A stretch of DNA of 64,000 bases from Deferribacteres bacterium (GCA_023395255.1 JAEWZN010000010.1:124001-188000); one strand, 5' to 3'; positions 53,023 through 61,611 are shown, counted from the stretch's first letter. Translations and numbers: made by a program. The notes: a model not told the origin generated them from the letters alone.

Positions 53023-54309
53023 TCATCCTTCGCTCTTCATCTTTTCCGCAAGCCTGCCGAAATAGCGGGATTTGATCTGCTCGCTCGCCATCGCCTGCTT
53101 CACAGGGGGGAGCTTGAGAATCGCGCCGAGGACGGCGGCCATCGCCCTGTGTGAGAAAAGGGCGCGGTTATCGAATATCAGGTGTTCAAGTCCGCCGCGT
53201 TCGATAGCCATCATCACGGCTTTATGCACCGAGTTTTCCGGAGTTATCACCCTTTTTCCCCTGTACACCATACTGATTGCCTTAGCGGAACAAACCCGTA
53301 CGCACACTCCGCAGCCGAGGCAGGGATCATTATCCAGCTTTGCCTTCTTTTTTCTCGGTTTGTGCGGGTCATTCGCGGAGACCATTCCGATAGCCTCCAC
53401 AGGGCAGACCTCTGCGCATCTGCCGCAGCCTGTACAGGCTTCTTCCTTTATTTCAGGAATATAGTTTGAGGTGTGCACAGGGTTCATTATTCCGAACCTG
53501 CGGGCAGCTATCATCGCTTCGCAGCAGCATCCGCAGCAGTTGCAGATGAAGCTGACCTCTTTCTTAACATTTTCCCCGAACTGAACAAGGTTGCTTTCGT
53601 AAGCCTGTTGAAGAAGATCCAGCCCCTCTCTGTCGTCTACTCTGCGGGCATATCCGTGGCGGATGAGGGAATCTGCGACTGTGCCGAAGGTCATGCAGAT
53701 GTCCATCGGTGCATCGCATGCCGTGCCGAGATGCTCTTTCTTATGGCGGCAGTAGCACATGCTGATTCCCATATGCTTCGCGGTTTTTATAACTTCGCTG
53801 GCCTTCTCATAGTCCAGTATGTGCATGCTGTTCTCTTCAGCCAGTGCCCCTTCGTTTACAAATACACGCCCAAGCTGGGTTTCGCCGCGTACAAACAGAG
53901 CCTTTATGAAGTCCTCTTCAACTGTAATATACTGATAAAAAAGCTCACTGAGGTATTTCTGATCTATGTCGCCCCTTGTGCGCATCATGGAAAATTCGAA
54001 GAAACCTGCCATGGGCGGAGGGAGAACATAGTGAGTCTGCCCGTCAGTTTCCATATCGAGTATGAGAACTTTGTCGGCATATGAATCCAGCTTTTTCCGG
54101 GCTTCGGTTTCGGATATTTTCCAGATTTCTGCCGCCTGCTTTGCGGTAAACGGCTTAATGGGTATCTGTGCCAGATGGCGTGCATCCTCTTCACTCATGA
54201 GGACTGAAAGGATTTTGAAAAGATTCTCGCTCAGAGGCGCTCCCTGAGGAAAGCGGTTCAGCCGTTCGGCCAGCTCCCGGAAGCCGTTTCTTGCTGTTAG
54301 ATGTGCCAT
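53023..54309 (-). CDS. 4Fe-4S ferredoxin-type protein with N-terminal winged-helix-like part
   Basis: A 428-residue cytoplasmic protein. Residues 1-100 look like a winged helix (TAKQAAEIWKISETEARKKL). The middle has CYCRHKKEHLGTACDAPMDIC and CNCCGCCC, dense Cys clusters. Residues 295-355 hold two classic ferredoxin motifs, CTGCGRCAEVCPVEA and CLGCGVCVRVCSAKA. The family is widespread in anaerobes as a putative electron carrier or sensor, with no defined reaction. GAGGGCAG precedes the ATG. Upstream 344-bp gap is AT-rich. Confidence 0.8.
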   Translation of the reverse strand: MAHLTARNGFRELAERLNRFPQGAPLSENLFKILSVLMSEEDARHLAQIPIKPFTAKQAAEIWKISETEARKKLDSYADKVLILDMETDGQTHYVLPPPMAGFFEFSMMRTRGDIDQKYLSELFYQYITVEEDFIKALFVRGETQLGRVFVNEGALAEENSMHILDYEKASEVIKTAKHMGISMCYCRHKKEHLGTACDAPMDICMTFGTVADSLIRHGYARRVDDREGLDLLQQAYESNLVQFGENVKKEVSFICNCCGCCCEAMIAARRFGIMNPVHTSNYIPEIKEEACTGCGRCAEVCPVEAIGMVSANDPHKPRKKKAKLDNDPCLGCGVCVRVCSAKAISMVYRGKRVITPENSVHKAVMMAIERGGLEHLIFDNRALFSHRAMAAVLGAILKLPPVKQAMASEQIKSRYFGRLAEKMKSEG

Positions 54310-54567
54310 GTCCTGCCCTCCGTAATTTAATTATAGCAGAAAAACTATAAACAGAAATAACTTGAATGAATAAAGCTTAATAAAAAGCATGTTCATAAAC
54401 TGTTTTTAAAAATGAGACCGCTCATCTTTCCGGTAAGAGGAGAGGGCGGAACTCTTTAACATTAAATGGATAAATCAAGAAGGGCTGAGTGTTTGTTTCT
54501 GACAAACACTCATAACGCCAGTAATATAGACGGCCATTCAAATATGGGGTATTGTTTAATTAGAACG
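54310..54567. other. AT-rich non-coding stretch between divergent genes
   Basis: No gene, repeat or RNA recognised. Holds a small hairpin-like GAGTGTTTGT...ACAAACACTC near 54488-54511, which may be a control site for either neighbour. Confidence 0.45.
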
Positions 54568-54596
54568 TTGATTTTATATGGTTATCACATTATGAT
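54568..54596 (+). promoter_or_regulatory. Promoter for the multiheme cytochrome operon
   Basis: TTGATT (54568-54573), 17-bp spacer, TATGAT (54591-54596); start of translation is 57 bp further on. Confidence 0.55.
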
Positions 54597-54653
54597 GTTC
54601 GGTGAAATTTAGGAAGAGATATATGCTTAAGAGGGACGAGCAGGAGGTCAACA

Positions 54654-55958
54654 GTGATTAAAAAGTTATTATTGCTTGCGGGGATTGTCTGTATTTCCGT
54701 TTTTCAGGCAAATGCGGAAACATGCGTCACCGCCCAATGCCACGCTGACATCAAAAAATATGAGGTTCTTCATGCCCCGGTCGAGGCTGATGAATGTACC
54801 ACATGCCACATTATGGACGATTATGAGCAGCATATAAGCAAGCCGGCGCAGTTTAAGGAGTTTTCATCCCCCGCAGAGGACGGCCCTGTATGCCTTGTCT
54901 GCCACGATGAAAAGGGCGGGAAAAAGTTTGTTCATGCTCCGGTCGAGGGCGGAGACTGCACAGCCTGTCACAACCCCCACGGCGGAACTAACAAATATCT
55001 GCTGATTACGGCAACTGAATCGGAAACATGCTTTCAGTGCCATGAAAATGATAAAATGAGCAAAAAGTTCCTGCATGGCCCCGTCGGGGCAGGGGAGTGC
55101 GCCTCATGCCACGATCCGCACTCATCCGATCACCAGTATCAGCTTAAGGCAGCCAAGGATGAACTCTGCTTCGTGTGCCACTCGGATAAGAAGGCAGACC
55201 TCTCAAAAGTGAGCGTTCACGCTCCTGTTGCAGATGACTGCACCCAGTGCCATGATCCGCATAACTCTGATGCGAAATTCCACCTGAAAGCGGCAGACGA
55301 AAAGACTCTCTGCCTCACCTGCCACGGCGATATGGATCCTGCGTTTAAGGAGAATATACTCACAGCGCAGTTCAAACATAAGCCTGTGGAGGAAGGAAGC
55401 TGCGGCGAATGCCACAACCCCCACGCATCGGACTTTGGTCAGCTTCTCCGTTCGGACACCAAGCAGATCTGCTTTGAGTGCCACCAGAATCTGGGCAAAA
55501 TTATAACAGGTTCCGAATATGTTCATGCTCCTGTCGAGTCTGACGGCTGCAACGCCTGCCATAATGTGCACGGCTCCGGCAACCCTTTCATTCTCTATGA
55601 GCATTTCCCCAAAACATTTTACAACCAGTACACGGACGGAATGTATAAACTCTGCTACGAATGCCACGACACAGGCAACCTCGAATCAGCCACGACAGAC
55701 GGAACAGGCTTCCGCAACGGCGAACAGAACCTGCATTACCTGCATGTTATGATCCCCGGTAAAGGCAGAAGCTGCAAGGCATGCCACGAGGTTCACGCAT
55801 CTAACCAGCCGCTTCATGTGAGGAACACTGTTCCCTTCGGTTCCGGCGGATGGGAGCTTCCTGTTAAATTTACCCGCACCGACAACGGAGGAACCTGCGT
55901 GGTCGGCTGCCATAAACCTAAAACATACGACAGGGTTAAAGAGTTTCAGAATCCCTAA
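54654..55958 (+). CDS. Periplasmic multiheme c-type cytochrome, about 15 hemes
   Basis: A 434-residue exported protein with a Sec signal (cleavage after ANA, residue 21). It has thirteen CXXCH sites (CTTCH, CLVCH, CTACH, CFQCH, CASCH, CFVCH, CTQCH, CLTCH, CGECH, CFECH, CNACH, CYECH, CKACH) plus atypical ones: CX4CH at C24-H30 (CVTAQCH) and CX3CH near the end (CVVGCH). The repeated pattern HAPVE..DC..CH and HNPHG/HDPHSSD is of the doubled-CXXCH (NrfH/OmcX) type. GTG start after CAGGAGG. It precedes a thioredoxin/TPR protein by 9 bp and probably carries electrons through the periplasm. Heme count assumes all sites load. Confidence 0.9.
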   Translation: MIKKLLLLAGIVCISVFQANAETCVTAQCHADIKKYEVLHAPVEADECTTCHIMDDYEQHISKPAQFKEFSSPAEDGPVCLVCHDEKGGKKFVHAPVEGGDCTACHNPHGGTNKYLLITATESETCFQCHENDKMSKKFLHGPVGAGECASCHDPHSSDHQYQLKAAKDELCFVCHSDKKADLSKVSVHAPVADDCTQCHDPHNSDAKFHLKAADEKTLCLTCHGDMDPAFKENILTAQFKHKPVEEGSCGECHNPHASDFGQLLRSDTKQICFECHQNLGKIITGSEYVHAPVESDGCNACHNVHGSGNPFILYEHFPKTFYNQYTDGMYKLCYECHDTGNLESATTDGTGFRNGEQNLHYLHVMIPGKGRSCKACHEVHASNQPLHVRNTVPFGSGGWELPVKFTRTDNGGTCVVGCHKPKTYDRVKEFQNP

Positions 55959-55967
55959 GGAGATTTT

Positions 55968-56888
55968 ATGAAGAAAACCGCGCTTGCGCTTGCCGCAGTT
56001 TTTATGAGCTTCGCCGCATTTGCCTTTCCTCTGAAAGAACTGAAAGAGGGGGACAGGGTGGAAATGAAAAAATTCACCTATTCCGCGGGAGCTTATACCG
56101 ATAAAGAGGATAAAGCGCCTCTCAAGGCTCTTCTCCTTTGGAAAGGGGATAAGAGGCTCAGCAAAAACACCTTTGAGGAGTTTAAGCAGTTCTGCGAAAA
56201 AAGCGATATTGTATGCGTTGCGGTGGAACTTGGCGTTAATGAAACGCTGAAACCGGCAAAGAACGTTATATACGCCGCAGACACAGCTAAAATGACCGAC
56301 ACATGGGGGATATTTACCCTGCCTGTGACCCTCGTTCTTGACGGGGATAACAAAATTATCCACGGAATAGGCTTTGAAGGGCAGTACAGAGCCAAGCTTG
56401 AGAAGTTCATAGAGCTTAAACAGGGCAAAATCTCCGAGGCGGATTATCAGAAAATGACTAATGTTCAGGGGGTTGATAAAACTGTCAGCCGTCTGCCTGA
56501 GATAAACTTCGCAAAAAACATGATAAAAAGCGGGCAGACTGAGGATGCCCGCAAGCGCCTCGCTGAGATTGACCCCGCTGCTTTGAGTGATACTGAAAAG
56601 ACCAGACTGGCGGAAGCCTACTTTATGCTTAAGCAATACCCGCAGGCTCTTGAGGTGCTGCAAGGGATCAGCAATACGGTTCCGGAGGTCAGATTCCTTC
56701 TCGGTTATGCTTATATGCAGACAAAGCAGTATGATACCGCCCTCACGGAGCTTGAATCAGTAAAGGATATTTACCCGCGCAAGGAGCGCGTCTACTACGC
56801 CCTCGCCAAAATCTACTATGAAAAGGATATGTACAAGGAAGCGGCAGATTACTTCAACCGCTGCTGTGAGATAGTCATAGACTTTTGA
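55968..56888 (+). CDS. Exported thioredoxin-like/TPR protein
   Basis: A 306-residue periplasmic protein with a signal peptide (residues 1-19). Residues 25-160 have a thioredoxin-like fold (LKALLLWKGDKRLSK, WGIFTLPVTLVLDGDNKI with the cis-proline) but no CXXC, so it is not a normal disulfide oxidoreductase. Residues 175-300 are TPR repeats (AEAYFMLKQYPQALEVLQ, YALAKIYYEKDMYKEAADYF). Placed with the multiheme cytochrome and AAGGAG ribosome site, it may help assemble it, as CcmH/CycH-like proteins do. The last 16 codons are part of a 63-bp direct repeat; the copy after the gene is not translated. Confidence 0.8.
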   Translation: MKKTALALAAVFMSFAAFAFPLKELKEGDRVEMKKFTYSAGAYTDKEDKAPLKALLLWKGDKRLSKNTFEEFKQFCEKSDIVCVAVELGVNETLKPAKNVIYAADTAKMTDTWGIFTLPVTLVLDGDNKIIHGIGFEGQYRAKLEKFIELKQGKISEADYQKMTNVQGVDKTVSRLPEINFAKNMIKSGQTEDARKRLAEIDPAALSDTEKTRLAEAYFMLKQYPQALEVLQGISNTVPEVRFLLGYAYMQTKQYDTALTELESVKDIYPRKERVYYALAKIYYEKDMYKEAADYFNRCCEIVIDF

Positions 56889-57070
56889 TATGCCGCTTCC
56901 GTGCTCCCAAGGATTGGGAGCGCGCCGTGCGAGCGGAGACGAACGCAGTTCGGCGCGAGCGTGTGTAAAAAATTTCAAGGATGACAATTTTTTACAGTTA
57001 AGTCGGAGCGGCAGATTACTTCAACCGCTGCTGTGAGATAGTCATAGACTTTTGATATGCCGCTTCCGTG
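56841..57070. repeat. 63-bp perfect direct repeats flanking a class 4 element
   Basis: Copies at 56841-56903 and 57008-57070 are identical over 63 bp. The first holds the last 16 codons and stop of the TPR gene plus 15 bp; the second lies 104 bp further after a class 4 element and connects with the downstream sequence (TGGTAGCTTG). This is what an insertion with target duplication, or unequal duplication, would leave. Confidence 0.9.
56903..56995. repeat. Class 4 repeat, intact, inside the duplication
   Basis: First hairpin GCTCCC / AAGGATT / GGGAGC (56903-56921), core GCGCCGTGCGAGCGGAGACG and CAGTTCGGCGCGAGCGTGT, second hairpin GTAAAAAATT (56965-56974) / TCAAGGATGAC / AATTTTTTAC (56986-56995). 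Confidence 0.9.
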
Positions 57071-57202
57071 TGGTAGCTTGCAGCAACGCAATTCACTGTC
57101 AATCTGAAGGAAATTAAGAATCTCAATCCTCGGAATACCTTAAGATGTTCCGCAGTTATTGTTCCTCGCTAACCTATGGAAGAAATATACAGTTTGTTTT
57201 GT

Positions 57203-57294
57203 AAATCTCCCCTAGCCCCTCTTTATTAAAGAGAGGTATTTTTCTTTATCAGCAATAGCTTCCCCCTTTGTAAAGGGGGACCGGAGGGGGATTT
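57203..57294. repeat. Class 1 repeat, diverged B-A unit
   Basis: AAATCTCCCCTAGCC ... CCGGAGGGGGATTT, hairpins CCTCTTTATTAAAGAGG and CCCCCTTTGTAAAGGGGG, linker CAGCAATAGC conserved. Same B-A order as the other isolated copies. Confidence 0.8.
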
Positions 57295-57340
57295 CTCTGT
57301 CTTAATGCAAGGAAGATTCATAGTGTGTGCTGTTATTAAC

Positions 57341-57517
57341 CAGACACACGGATGTGTCTGCGGAGCGCGTACCGCAGCGAATGCGAGGAACGCAAGCGGA
57401 GCCAGAGCAGCAAAGACAGCCTGAACAACTCCACGGATGGAGTTGCGCCGTGCGAGCGAAGACGAACGGAGTTCGGCGCGAGCGTGTGTAAAAATTTCCA
57501 TGGAGGGTAAATTTTTA
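57341..57517. repeat. Class 4 repeats, three hairpins in tandem
   Basis: Hairpin CAGACAC / ACGGAT / GTGTCTG (57341-57360) with a variant core (CGGAGCGCGTACCGCAGCG); then CAACTCC / ACGGAT / GGAGTTG (57426-57445), core GCGCCGTGCGAGCGAAGACG and GAGTTCGGCGCGAGCGTGTG; then TAAAAATTT (57489-57497) / CCATGGAGGGT / AAATTTTTA (57509-57517). Confidence 0.88.
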
Positions 57518-57531
57518 TTATAAATTAGAAA

Positions 57532-57554
57532 GGGCACGCTGGTCAGGCGTGCCC
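57532..57554 (-). terminator. Terminator of the dms operon
   Basis: GGGCACGC / loop / GCGTGCCC, followed on the minus strand by TTTCTAATTT. It lies 43 bp after the stop of the torD-like gene. Confidence 0.75.
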
Positions 57555-57597
57555 GTTTCCTGGAAATATATGTTAATGGTACCAACAGGGGTCTTGG

Positions 57598-58278
57598 TTA
57601 ATTATCCATGTTATTAAGCAGGGCTGAGGTTTCTTTGATCATGCCCTTAAGCAGCCATCCGGCTCCTTTATAGAAGTCGGTAACAGAGTTTTCGATCACT
57701 TTGTCGGCAAACTCAACAACCCACTTTTTCATATGCAGGCCATAGAAAAGACGCATGTCCTCCACAAGCTCACAGCATTTCTCTTTTTCATCTTTCTCAA
57801 AAGCTTCAAGTGCTTTGAGAGAAAGGAAATTCATATATGCGCATTCGTATGCGATGTGATCATCAGGTTCTTTGTGCAGTTTGTTTATCTGCAAGCCGTT
57901 TTTTCTGTACATTTCCCTTACATTCAGTGTGGATTTACCGAAAAGGGTTTTGTCAGGCTCTGTGTAAACAGATTCCCACGGAGCCGCAAGGAGCGGACCG
58001 GGGCCTATAAACAGCACATTGTAATTGTCAGTGAGTTCTCCGAAGCTGCTTTCCGTATAGCCTGAAAGATATTTTTTCATCAGACCGAGCCCCGTGACAG
58101 ACTCAAGACTTTCGCACATGGGCCAGTCATTTTCCAGAATGTGCGTAACTTTAAGGTTTTCGATGAAATCTTTTGTGGGTGCTTCTACAAACACTTTATT
58201 CATAAAACTGTGAGAGATTGTAACCCCCAGAAGATCCTGATAAACCTTTTCGCAGTTTTTATTAAGCAGCTTATCCAT
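57598..58278 (-). CDS. TorD/DmsD family molybdoenzyme chaperone
   Basis: A 226-residue all-helical cytoplasmic chaperone that binds Tat signals and helps insert the Mo-cofactor into DMSO reductase-type enzymes. The family pattern is present in the last half: EPDDHIAYECAYMNFLSLKALE with the E-P-D-D-H core, and the C-terminal FYKGAGWLLKGMI. It is the third gene after dmsA and dmsB on the minus strand, so it probably serves that enzyme. AAGGAGAAG precedes the ATG. A terminator-like hairpin lies between dmsB and this gene, so it may be expressed less. Confidence 0.87.
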   Translation of the reverse strand: MDKLLNKNCEKVYQDLLGVTISHSFMNKVFVEAPTKDFIENLKVTHILENDWPMCESLESVTGLGLMKKYLSGYTESSFGELTDNYNVLFIGPGPLLAAPWESVYTEPDKTLFGKSTLNVREMYRKNGLQINKLHKEPDDHIAYECAYMNFLSLKALEAFEKDEKEKCCELVEDMRLFYGLHMKKWVVEFADKVIENSVTDFYKGAGWLLKGMIKETSALLNNMDN

Positions 58279-58297
58279 TAACTTCTCCTTCCAAATG

Positions 58298-58317
58298 AAA
58301 AAACCGCTATGCGGTTT
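58298..58317 (-). terminator. Intercistronic terminator between dmsB-like and torD-like genes
   Basis: On the minus strand AAACCGC / ATA / GCGGTTT then TTT. An upstream hairpin GGAGAGGGG / CCCCTCTCC (58322-58344) adds structure. Likely partial, setting a lower level for the chaperone. Confidence 0.7.
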
Positions 58318-58354
58318 AAAGAGGAGAGGGGTTGCCCCCTCTCCGTATGTTTAT

Positions 58355-58966
58355 TTAAACTTCTTCGATGTTAACGGCCTTTACTCCGCCGTCAGCGTCT
58401 TTGTGAGCTTTGAACACTATGTTCGGTTTTGTGGTTGCAGGGAACGGGCTTATGGACTGAAGGCTGCCGTATTTCGCTTTAAGAGCGCCGATCTCACCGA
58501 AATCTATAGCTCTTGAAGGGCATGCTTTAACGCAGGCGGGAGCAGGTACTCCGTCAGCCGAACCTTCATCTGTGCACATAACGCATTTTGTCATATGCCC
58601 TTTTTCATAGTTGTATGAAGGTGCGGTGTAGGGGCATACCTCTCTGCATGCGAAGCATGAAATGCATGTGGAGGGGTTAAAAGTAACCACGCCGTCGCTT
58701 TCACGCTTGCTGTAAACCTTGCCGGGGCAGATTTCAAGGCATGCGGGAGCATCGCACTGGTTGCAGGCCATTGAAGCATAGAAAGCAAACACATCAGGCT
58801 TGTAAGCATCTGTGTCCGCATTCTGCCAGCTTCCGCCCGCAAATTCGTAAACCTTTCTGAACTTTGTTCCTTCAGGAAGATTCTGTCTGTCCTTACAGGC
58901 ATTCATACATGCCTTGCACCCTGTACAGTGCTTTGTATCTACATAGAAACCGTATTGTTTAGCCAT
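58355..58966 (-). CDS. Four-cluster ferredoxin subunit, DmsB/NrfC-like
   Basis: A 203-residue electron-transfer subunit with four [4Fe-4S] motifs: CTGCKACMNAC, CDAPACLEICP, CISCFACREVCP and CVMCTDEGSADG...CVKACP. This is the DmsB/PhsB/NrfC arrangement, feeding electrons to the catalytic subunit. It has no signal of its own and would be exported with the catalytic subunit by Tat. It lies 14 bp after the catalytic gene with GAGGGAGG as ribosome site. Confidence 0.93.
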   Translation of the reverse strand: MAKQYGFYVDTKHCTGCKACMNACKDRQNLPEGTKFRKVYEFAGGSWQNADTDAYKPDVFAFYASMACNQCDAPACLEICPGKVYSKRESDGVVTFNPSTCISCFACREVCPYTAPSYNYEKGHMTKCVMCTDEGSADGVPAPACVKACPSRAIDFGEIGALKAKYGSLQSISPFPATTKPNIVFKAHKDADGGVKAVNIEEV

Positions 58967-58980
58967 TTTGAGCCTCCCTC

Positions 58981-61611
58981 TTAGCCGACTTTCCTGACAT
59001 TAGCGAGAACGCTGTGCTGACAGTTGCCTTTTGAGTAAGCTTCAGGACGCAGGCTTGTCAGAACGTTATTGCATCCGCCGTGGTCAACAACGCTTGTGTT
59101 GCCAACTTCAGCAGCGGTTATGCTGCCCGTATGCTCGATCTTGCTGTTAAACCACTTGCCGCCGGGGTTGTACCATGCACCCTGGGGAAGAGCTATAACG
59201 CCGGGCATAATTCTCGGAGTAACTTTCGCTTTCACTCTTACCTTGCCTCTGTCGTTCCAGATCTCCACAGTGTCTCCGTGGCGGATTCCGAGATTAGCAG
59301 CATCGCCGGAGTTGATCCACGCAGTCTGGGGGTTGGCTTCCCTGTTCCATGAAGTGTTGTAGTAGGTCGAGTGTGTTCTTTGTTTGTAGTGGTGACCCAC
59401 AACCTGGAAGGGATATTCATCTCTTTTAGAGTGTGTATATCCGTCCTGAGTGGCATGGAATTCAGGAATAGCACATATTCTGTCCAGACCGTCTCCGGGA
59501 AGAACCCACTGGTGGCTGAGGTTATACAGCCTTTTTGAGAAGATCTCGAATTTGCCGGAAGGTGTGGAAACCTTGTTAGTTACCGGGTCATCCACGAATG
59601 CTTTGAACGCAACTGAGGGAGTGGCAGTGGGAACAACCTTTCTTACCAGACCGACAGCTTTTGCCTTGGCATATGTGTCAAGACCGTTTTCAGCAGTGAA
59701 CACACCCTGATCGCCGCTGACTCTCAGAGTTTCATTGAAGAGGAACTCAAGCCATTCGTCCTGTGTTCTGCCTTCGGTAAACTGCTCTTTTATGCCGATT
59801 TTATCAGCGATAAGAGTAAGCATTTCATAAATAGTTTTGCACTCAAAGAGAGGCTCAACCGCTTTGGTATCGAATACCATGATAGCGGAGTTACCGCCTG
59901 AGTTTGTGGTTACGTCGTTCTGCTCCCAGTTTGTACAGTCGGGGAGAATGTAGTCTGACACAAGCGCAGAAGGAGTGAAGCTGTTTTCGATTGTCACGAT
60001 GCATTCGCATTTTGACTCATCTTTGTACATCTTCATCGTTTCATTAATATCGCCGTGCTGGTTGGTCATACAGTTGCCCGCATAGTTCCATATGAACTTA
60101 ATGGGGAGAGGCAGAGGTGTATCGGCAGTTGCCAGACCTTTTACTCCCCATGTTCTGCGTGTCATTGATGTATGATCAAGTATAGCCTGATACCATGTGT
60201 AGTGTGAAACAGTATATTTAACAGGGTTTGAGGGGAATGTGGTTGACCACGCCCTGAAGCTGAGGCTCACTGATGCGCCGCTTTCACGTGCGCCGGAACC
60301 GCCGCCCTGAATACCGATGTTTTTTGTGAGGATTGCCATAAGGCTGATTGCACGGCAGTTGTTTCCGCCGAGGTAATGCCTCTGGGGTCCCCAGCCCTGA
60401 ATGATCATCGCGGGCTTTTCATTTATCAGTCTTTTCGCGAAAGATTTGATAATTGCAACGGGAATACCTGTTATTTCAGATGCCCACTCAGGAGTTTTTG
60501 GGGTAGTATCAGCACCCAGTCCGAGCAGGTATGATTTGTATGAACTGTTTGCGGGAACAGCAGGTTCAGTTCCTTCGGGAGCTCCGTCAGCAGTACCTGT
60601 TGCCTCGACTATTCCAACCATTGAAGCTTCGTCCCAGCCTACGCAGTGCGCATTGATCCATGTTTCATCAAGAAGGCCTTCATCAAGCAGATAGTAAGCC
60701 ATTCCGGCAACAAGCGCAGTGTCTGTTCCGGGTCTTATGCTTATCCAGTCAGCTTCAAGCGCAATCGCCGTATCGTTGTAGTGCGGGTCGATTGAGATGA
60801 ATTTCAGGTTAGGGTTTTTCTCCTTAGCCTTCTGAAGGTGATATGTGTAATGTGCGCCTGAACCCATGCGGGTGTTTGCGGGGTTATTTCCCCAGAGAAC
60901 CACAAGGTTGCTGTTAACAGCATCCGTAATGGTGTTCTGGTTGGAACCGCCGAGCAGCATGGGAAGGTACGGCCCTATCTGGGGTGTTGAATAGTTGCCG
61001 TAATGGTTGAGCCAGCCGCCCCAGAGGTTATGAAGCCTTGCGATGGGGCTTGCAGCAGGTGTCCATGATTTGGCAAATGAGGCATCTATAGTGCCTGTTG
61101 CGTACTGAATATAGAACGAACCAGGACCGTAGTTGCTTTTAACCTGAAGCATTTTGGCGGATATTTCATTTATCGCCTGCTCCCATGAGATCCTTTCATA
61201 CTTGCCTTCACCCCTAACAGAGCCTGCAACTCTTTTCATGGGGTATTTCACCCTGTCAGGGTTGTAAAGTCTCTGACGGATTGAACGTCCGCGTACACAG
61301 GCACGGAACTGGAATCCTGCGCCGTAGTCGCCGTATTCGTCGGGATTTTCATTGTCTGTGCTTACGCGCACAACAACACCGTCTTTAACGTGAAGTTTCA
61401 GGGGACAATGGCTTCCGCAGTTAACGTTGCAGCCGTTCCATACTTCCTTGTCGAAAGACGGAGCACTGGGGCCGTCATTTTTGTCATCGCTGCTGCTTGA
61501 GCTTCCGCAACCAAGCGTTGCAGCAGTACCGAGCACGGCACTCCACTTAAGGAATGAACGTCTGGTAACACTCATTAAATCTTTAAATTTTTCCTGTTGG
61601 AAAACTGACAT
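58981..61611 (-). CDS. DMSO reductase-family molybdenum oxidoreductase, catalytic subunit
   Basis: An 876-residue bis-MGD enzyme exported by Tat. The N-terminus has TRRSFLKW and a lipobox-like TLGCGSS, so it may be a Tat lipoprotein. A [4Fe-4S] motif C-x3-C-x3-C and later C is present (WNGCNVNCGSHC, then FRACVRGRS). The Mo-pocket stretch NHYGNYST fits a serine-type ligand as in DmsA, and the C-terminal MGD-binding domain has RTHSTYYNTSWNRE and NPGGKWFNSKIEHTG. DMSO, TMAO, or a related oxide (selenate, chlorate) is possible. The start at 61611 has GAGGAGGA upstream. The set lacks a membrane anchor (DmsC). Confidence 0.9.
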   Translation of the reverse strand: MSVFQQEKFKDLMSVTRRSFLKWSAVLGTAATLGCGSSSSSDDKNDGPSAPSFDKEVWNGCNVNCGSHCPLKLHVKDGVVVRVSTDNENPDEYGDYGAGFQFRACVRGRSIRQRLYNPDRVKYPMKRVAGSVRGEGKYERISWEQAINEISAKMLQVKSNYGPGSFYIQYATGTIDASFAKSWTPAASPIARLHNLWGGWLNHYGNYSTPQIGPYLPMLLGGSNQNTITDAVNSNLVVLWGNNPANTRMGSGAHYTYHLQKAKEKNPNLKFISIDPHYNDTAIALEADWISIRPGTDTALVAGMAYYLLDEGLLDETWINAHCVGWDEASMVGIVEATGTADGAPEGTEPAVPANSSYKSYLLGLGADTTPKTPEWASEITGIPVAIIKSFAKRLINEKPAMIIQGWGPQRHYLGGNNCRAISLMAILTKNIGIQGGGSGARESGASVSLSFRAWSTTFPSNPVKYTVSHYTWYQAILDHTSMTRRTWGVKGLATADTPLPLPIKFIWNYAGNCMTNQHGDINETMKMYKDESKCECIVTIENSFTPSALVSDYILPDCTNWEQNDVTTNSGGNSAIMVFDTKAVEPLFECKTIYEMLTLIADKIGIKEQFTEGRTQDEWLEFLFNETLRVSGDQGVFTAENGLDTYAKAKAVGLVRKVVPTATPSVAFKAFVDDPVTNKVSTPSGKFEIFSKRLYNLSHQWVLPGDGLDRICAIPEFHATQDGYTHSKRDEYPFQVVGHHYKQRTHSTYYNTSWNREANPQTAWINSGDAANLGIRHGDTVEIWNDRGKVRVKAKVTPRIMPGVIALPQGAWYNPGGKWFNSKIEHTGSITAAEVGNTSVVDHGGCNNVLTSLRPEAYSKGNCQHSVLANVRKVG

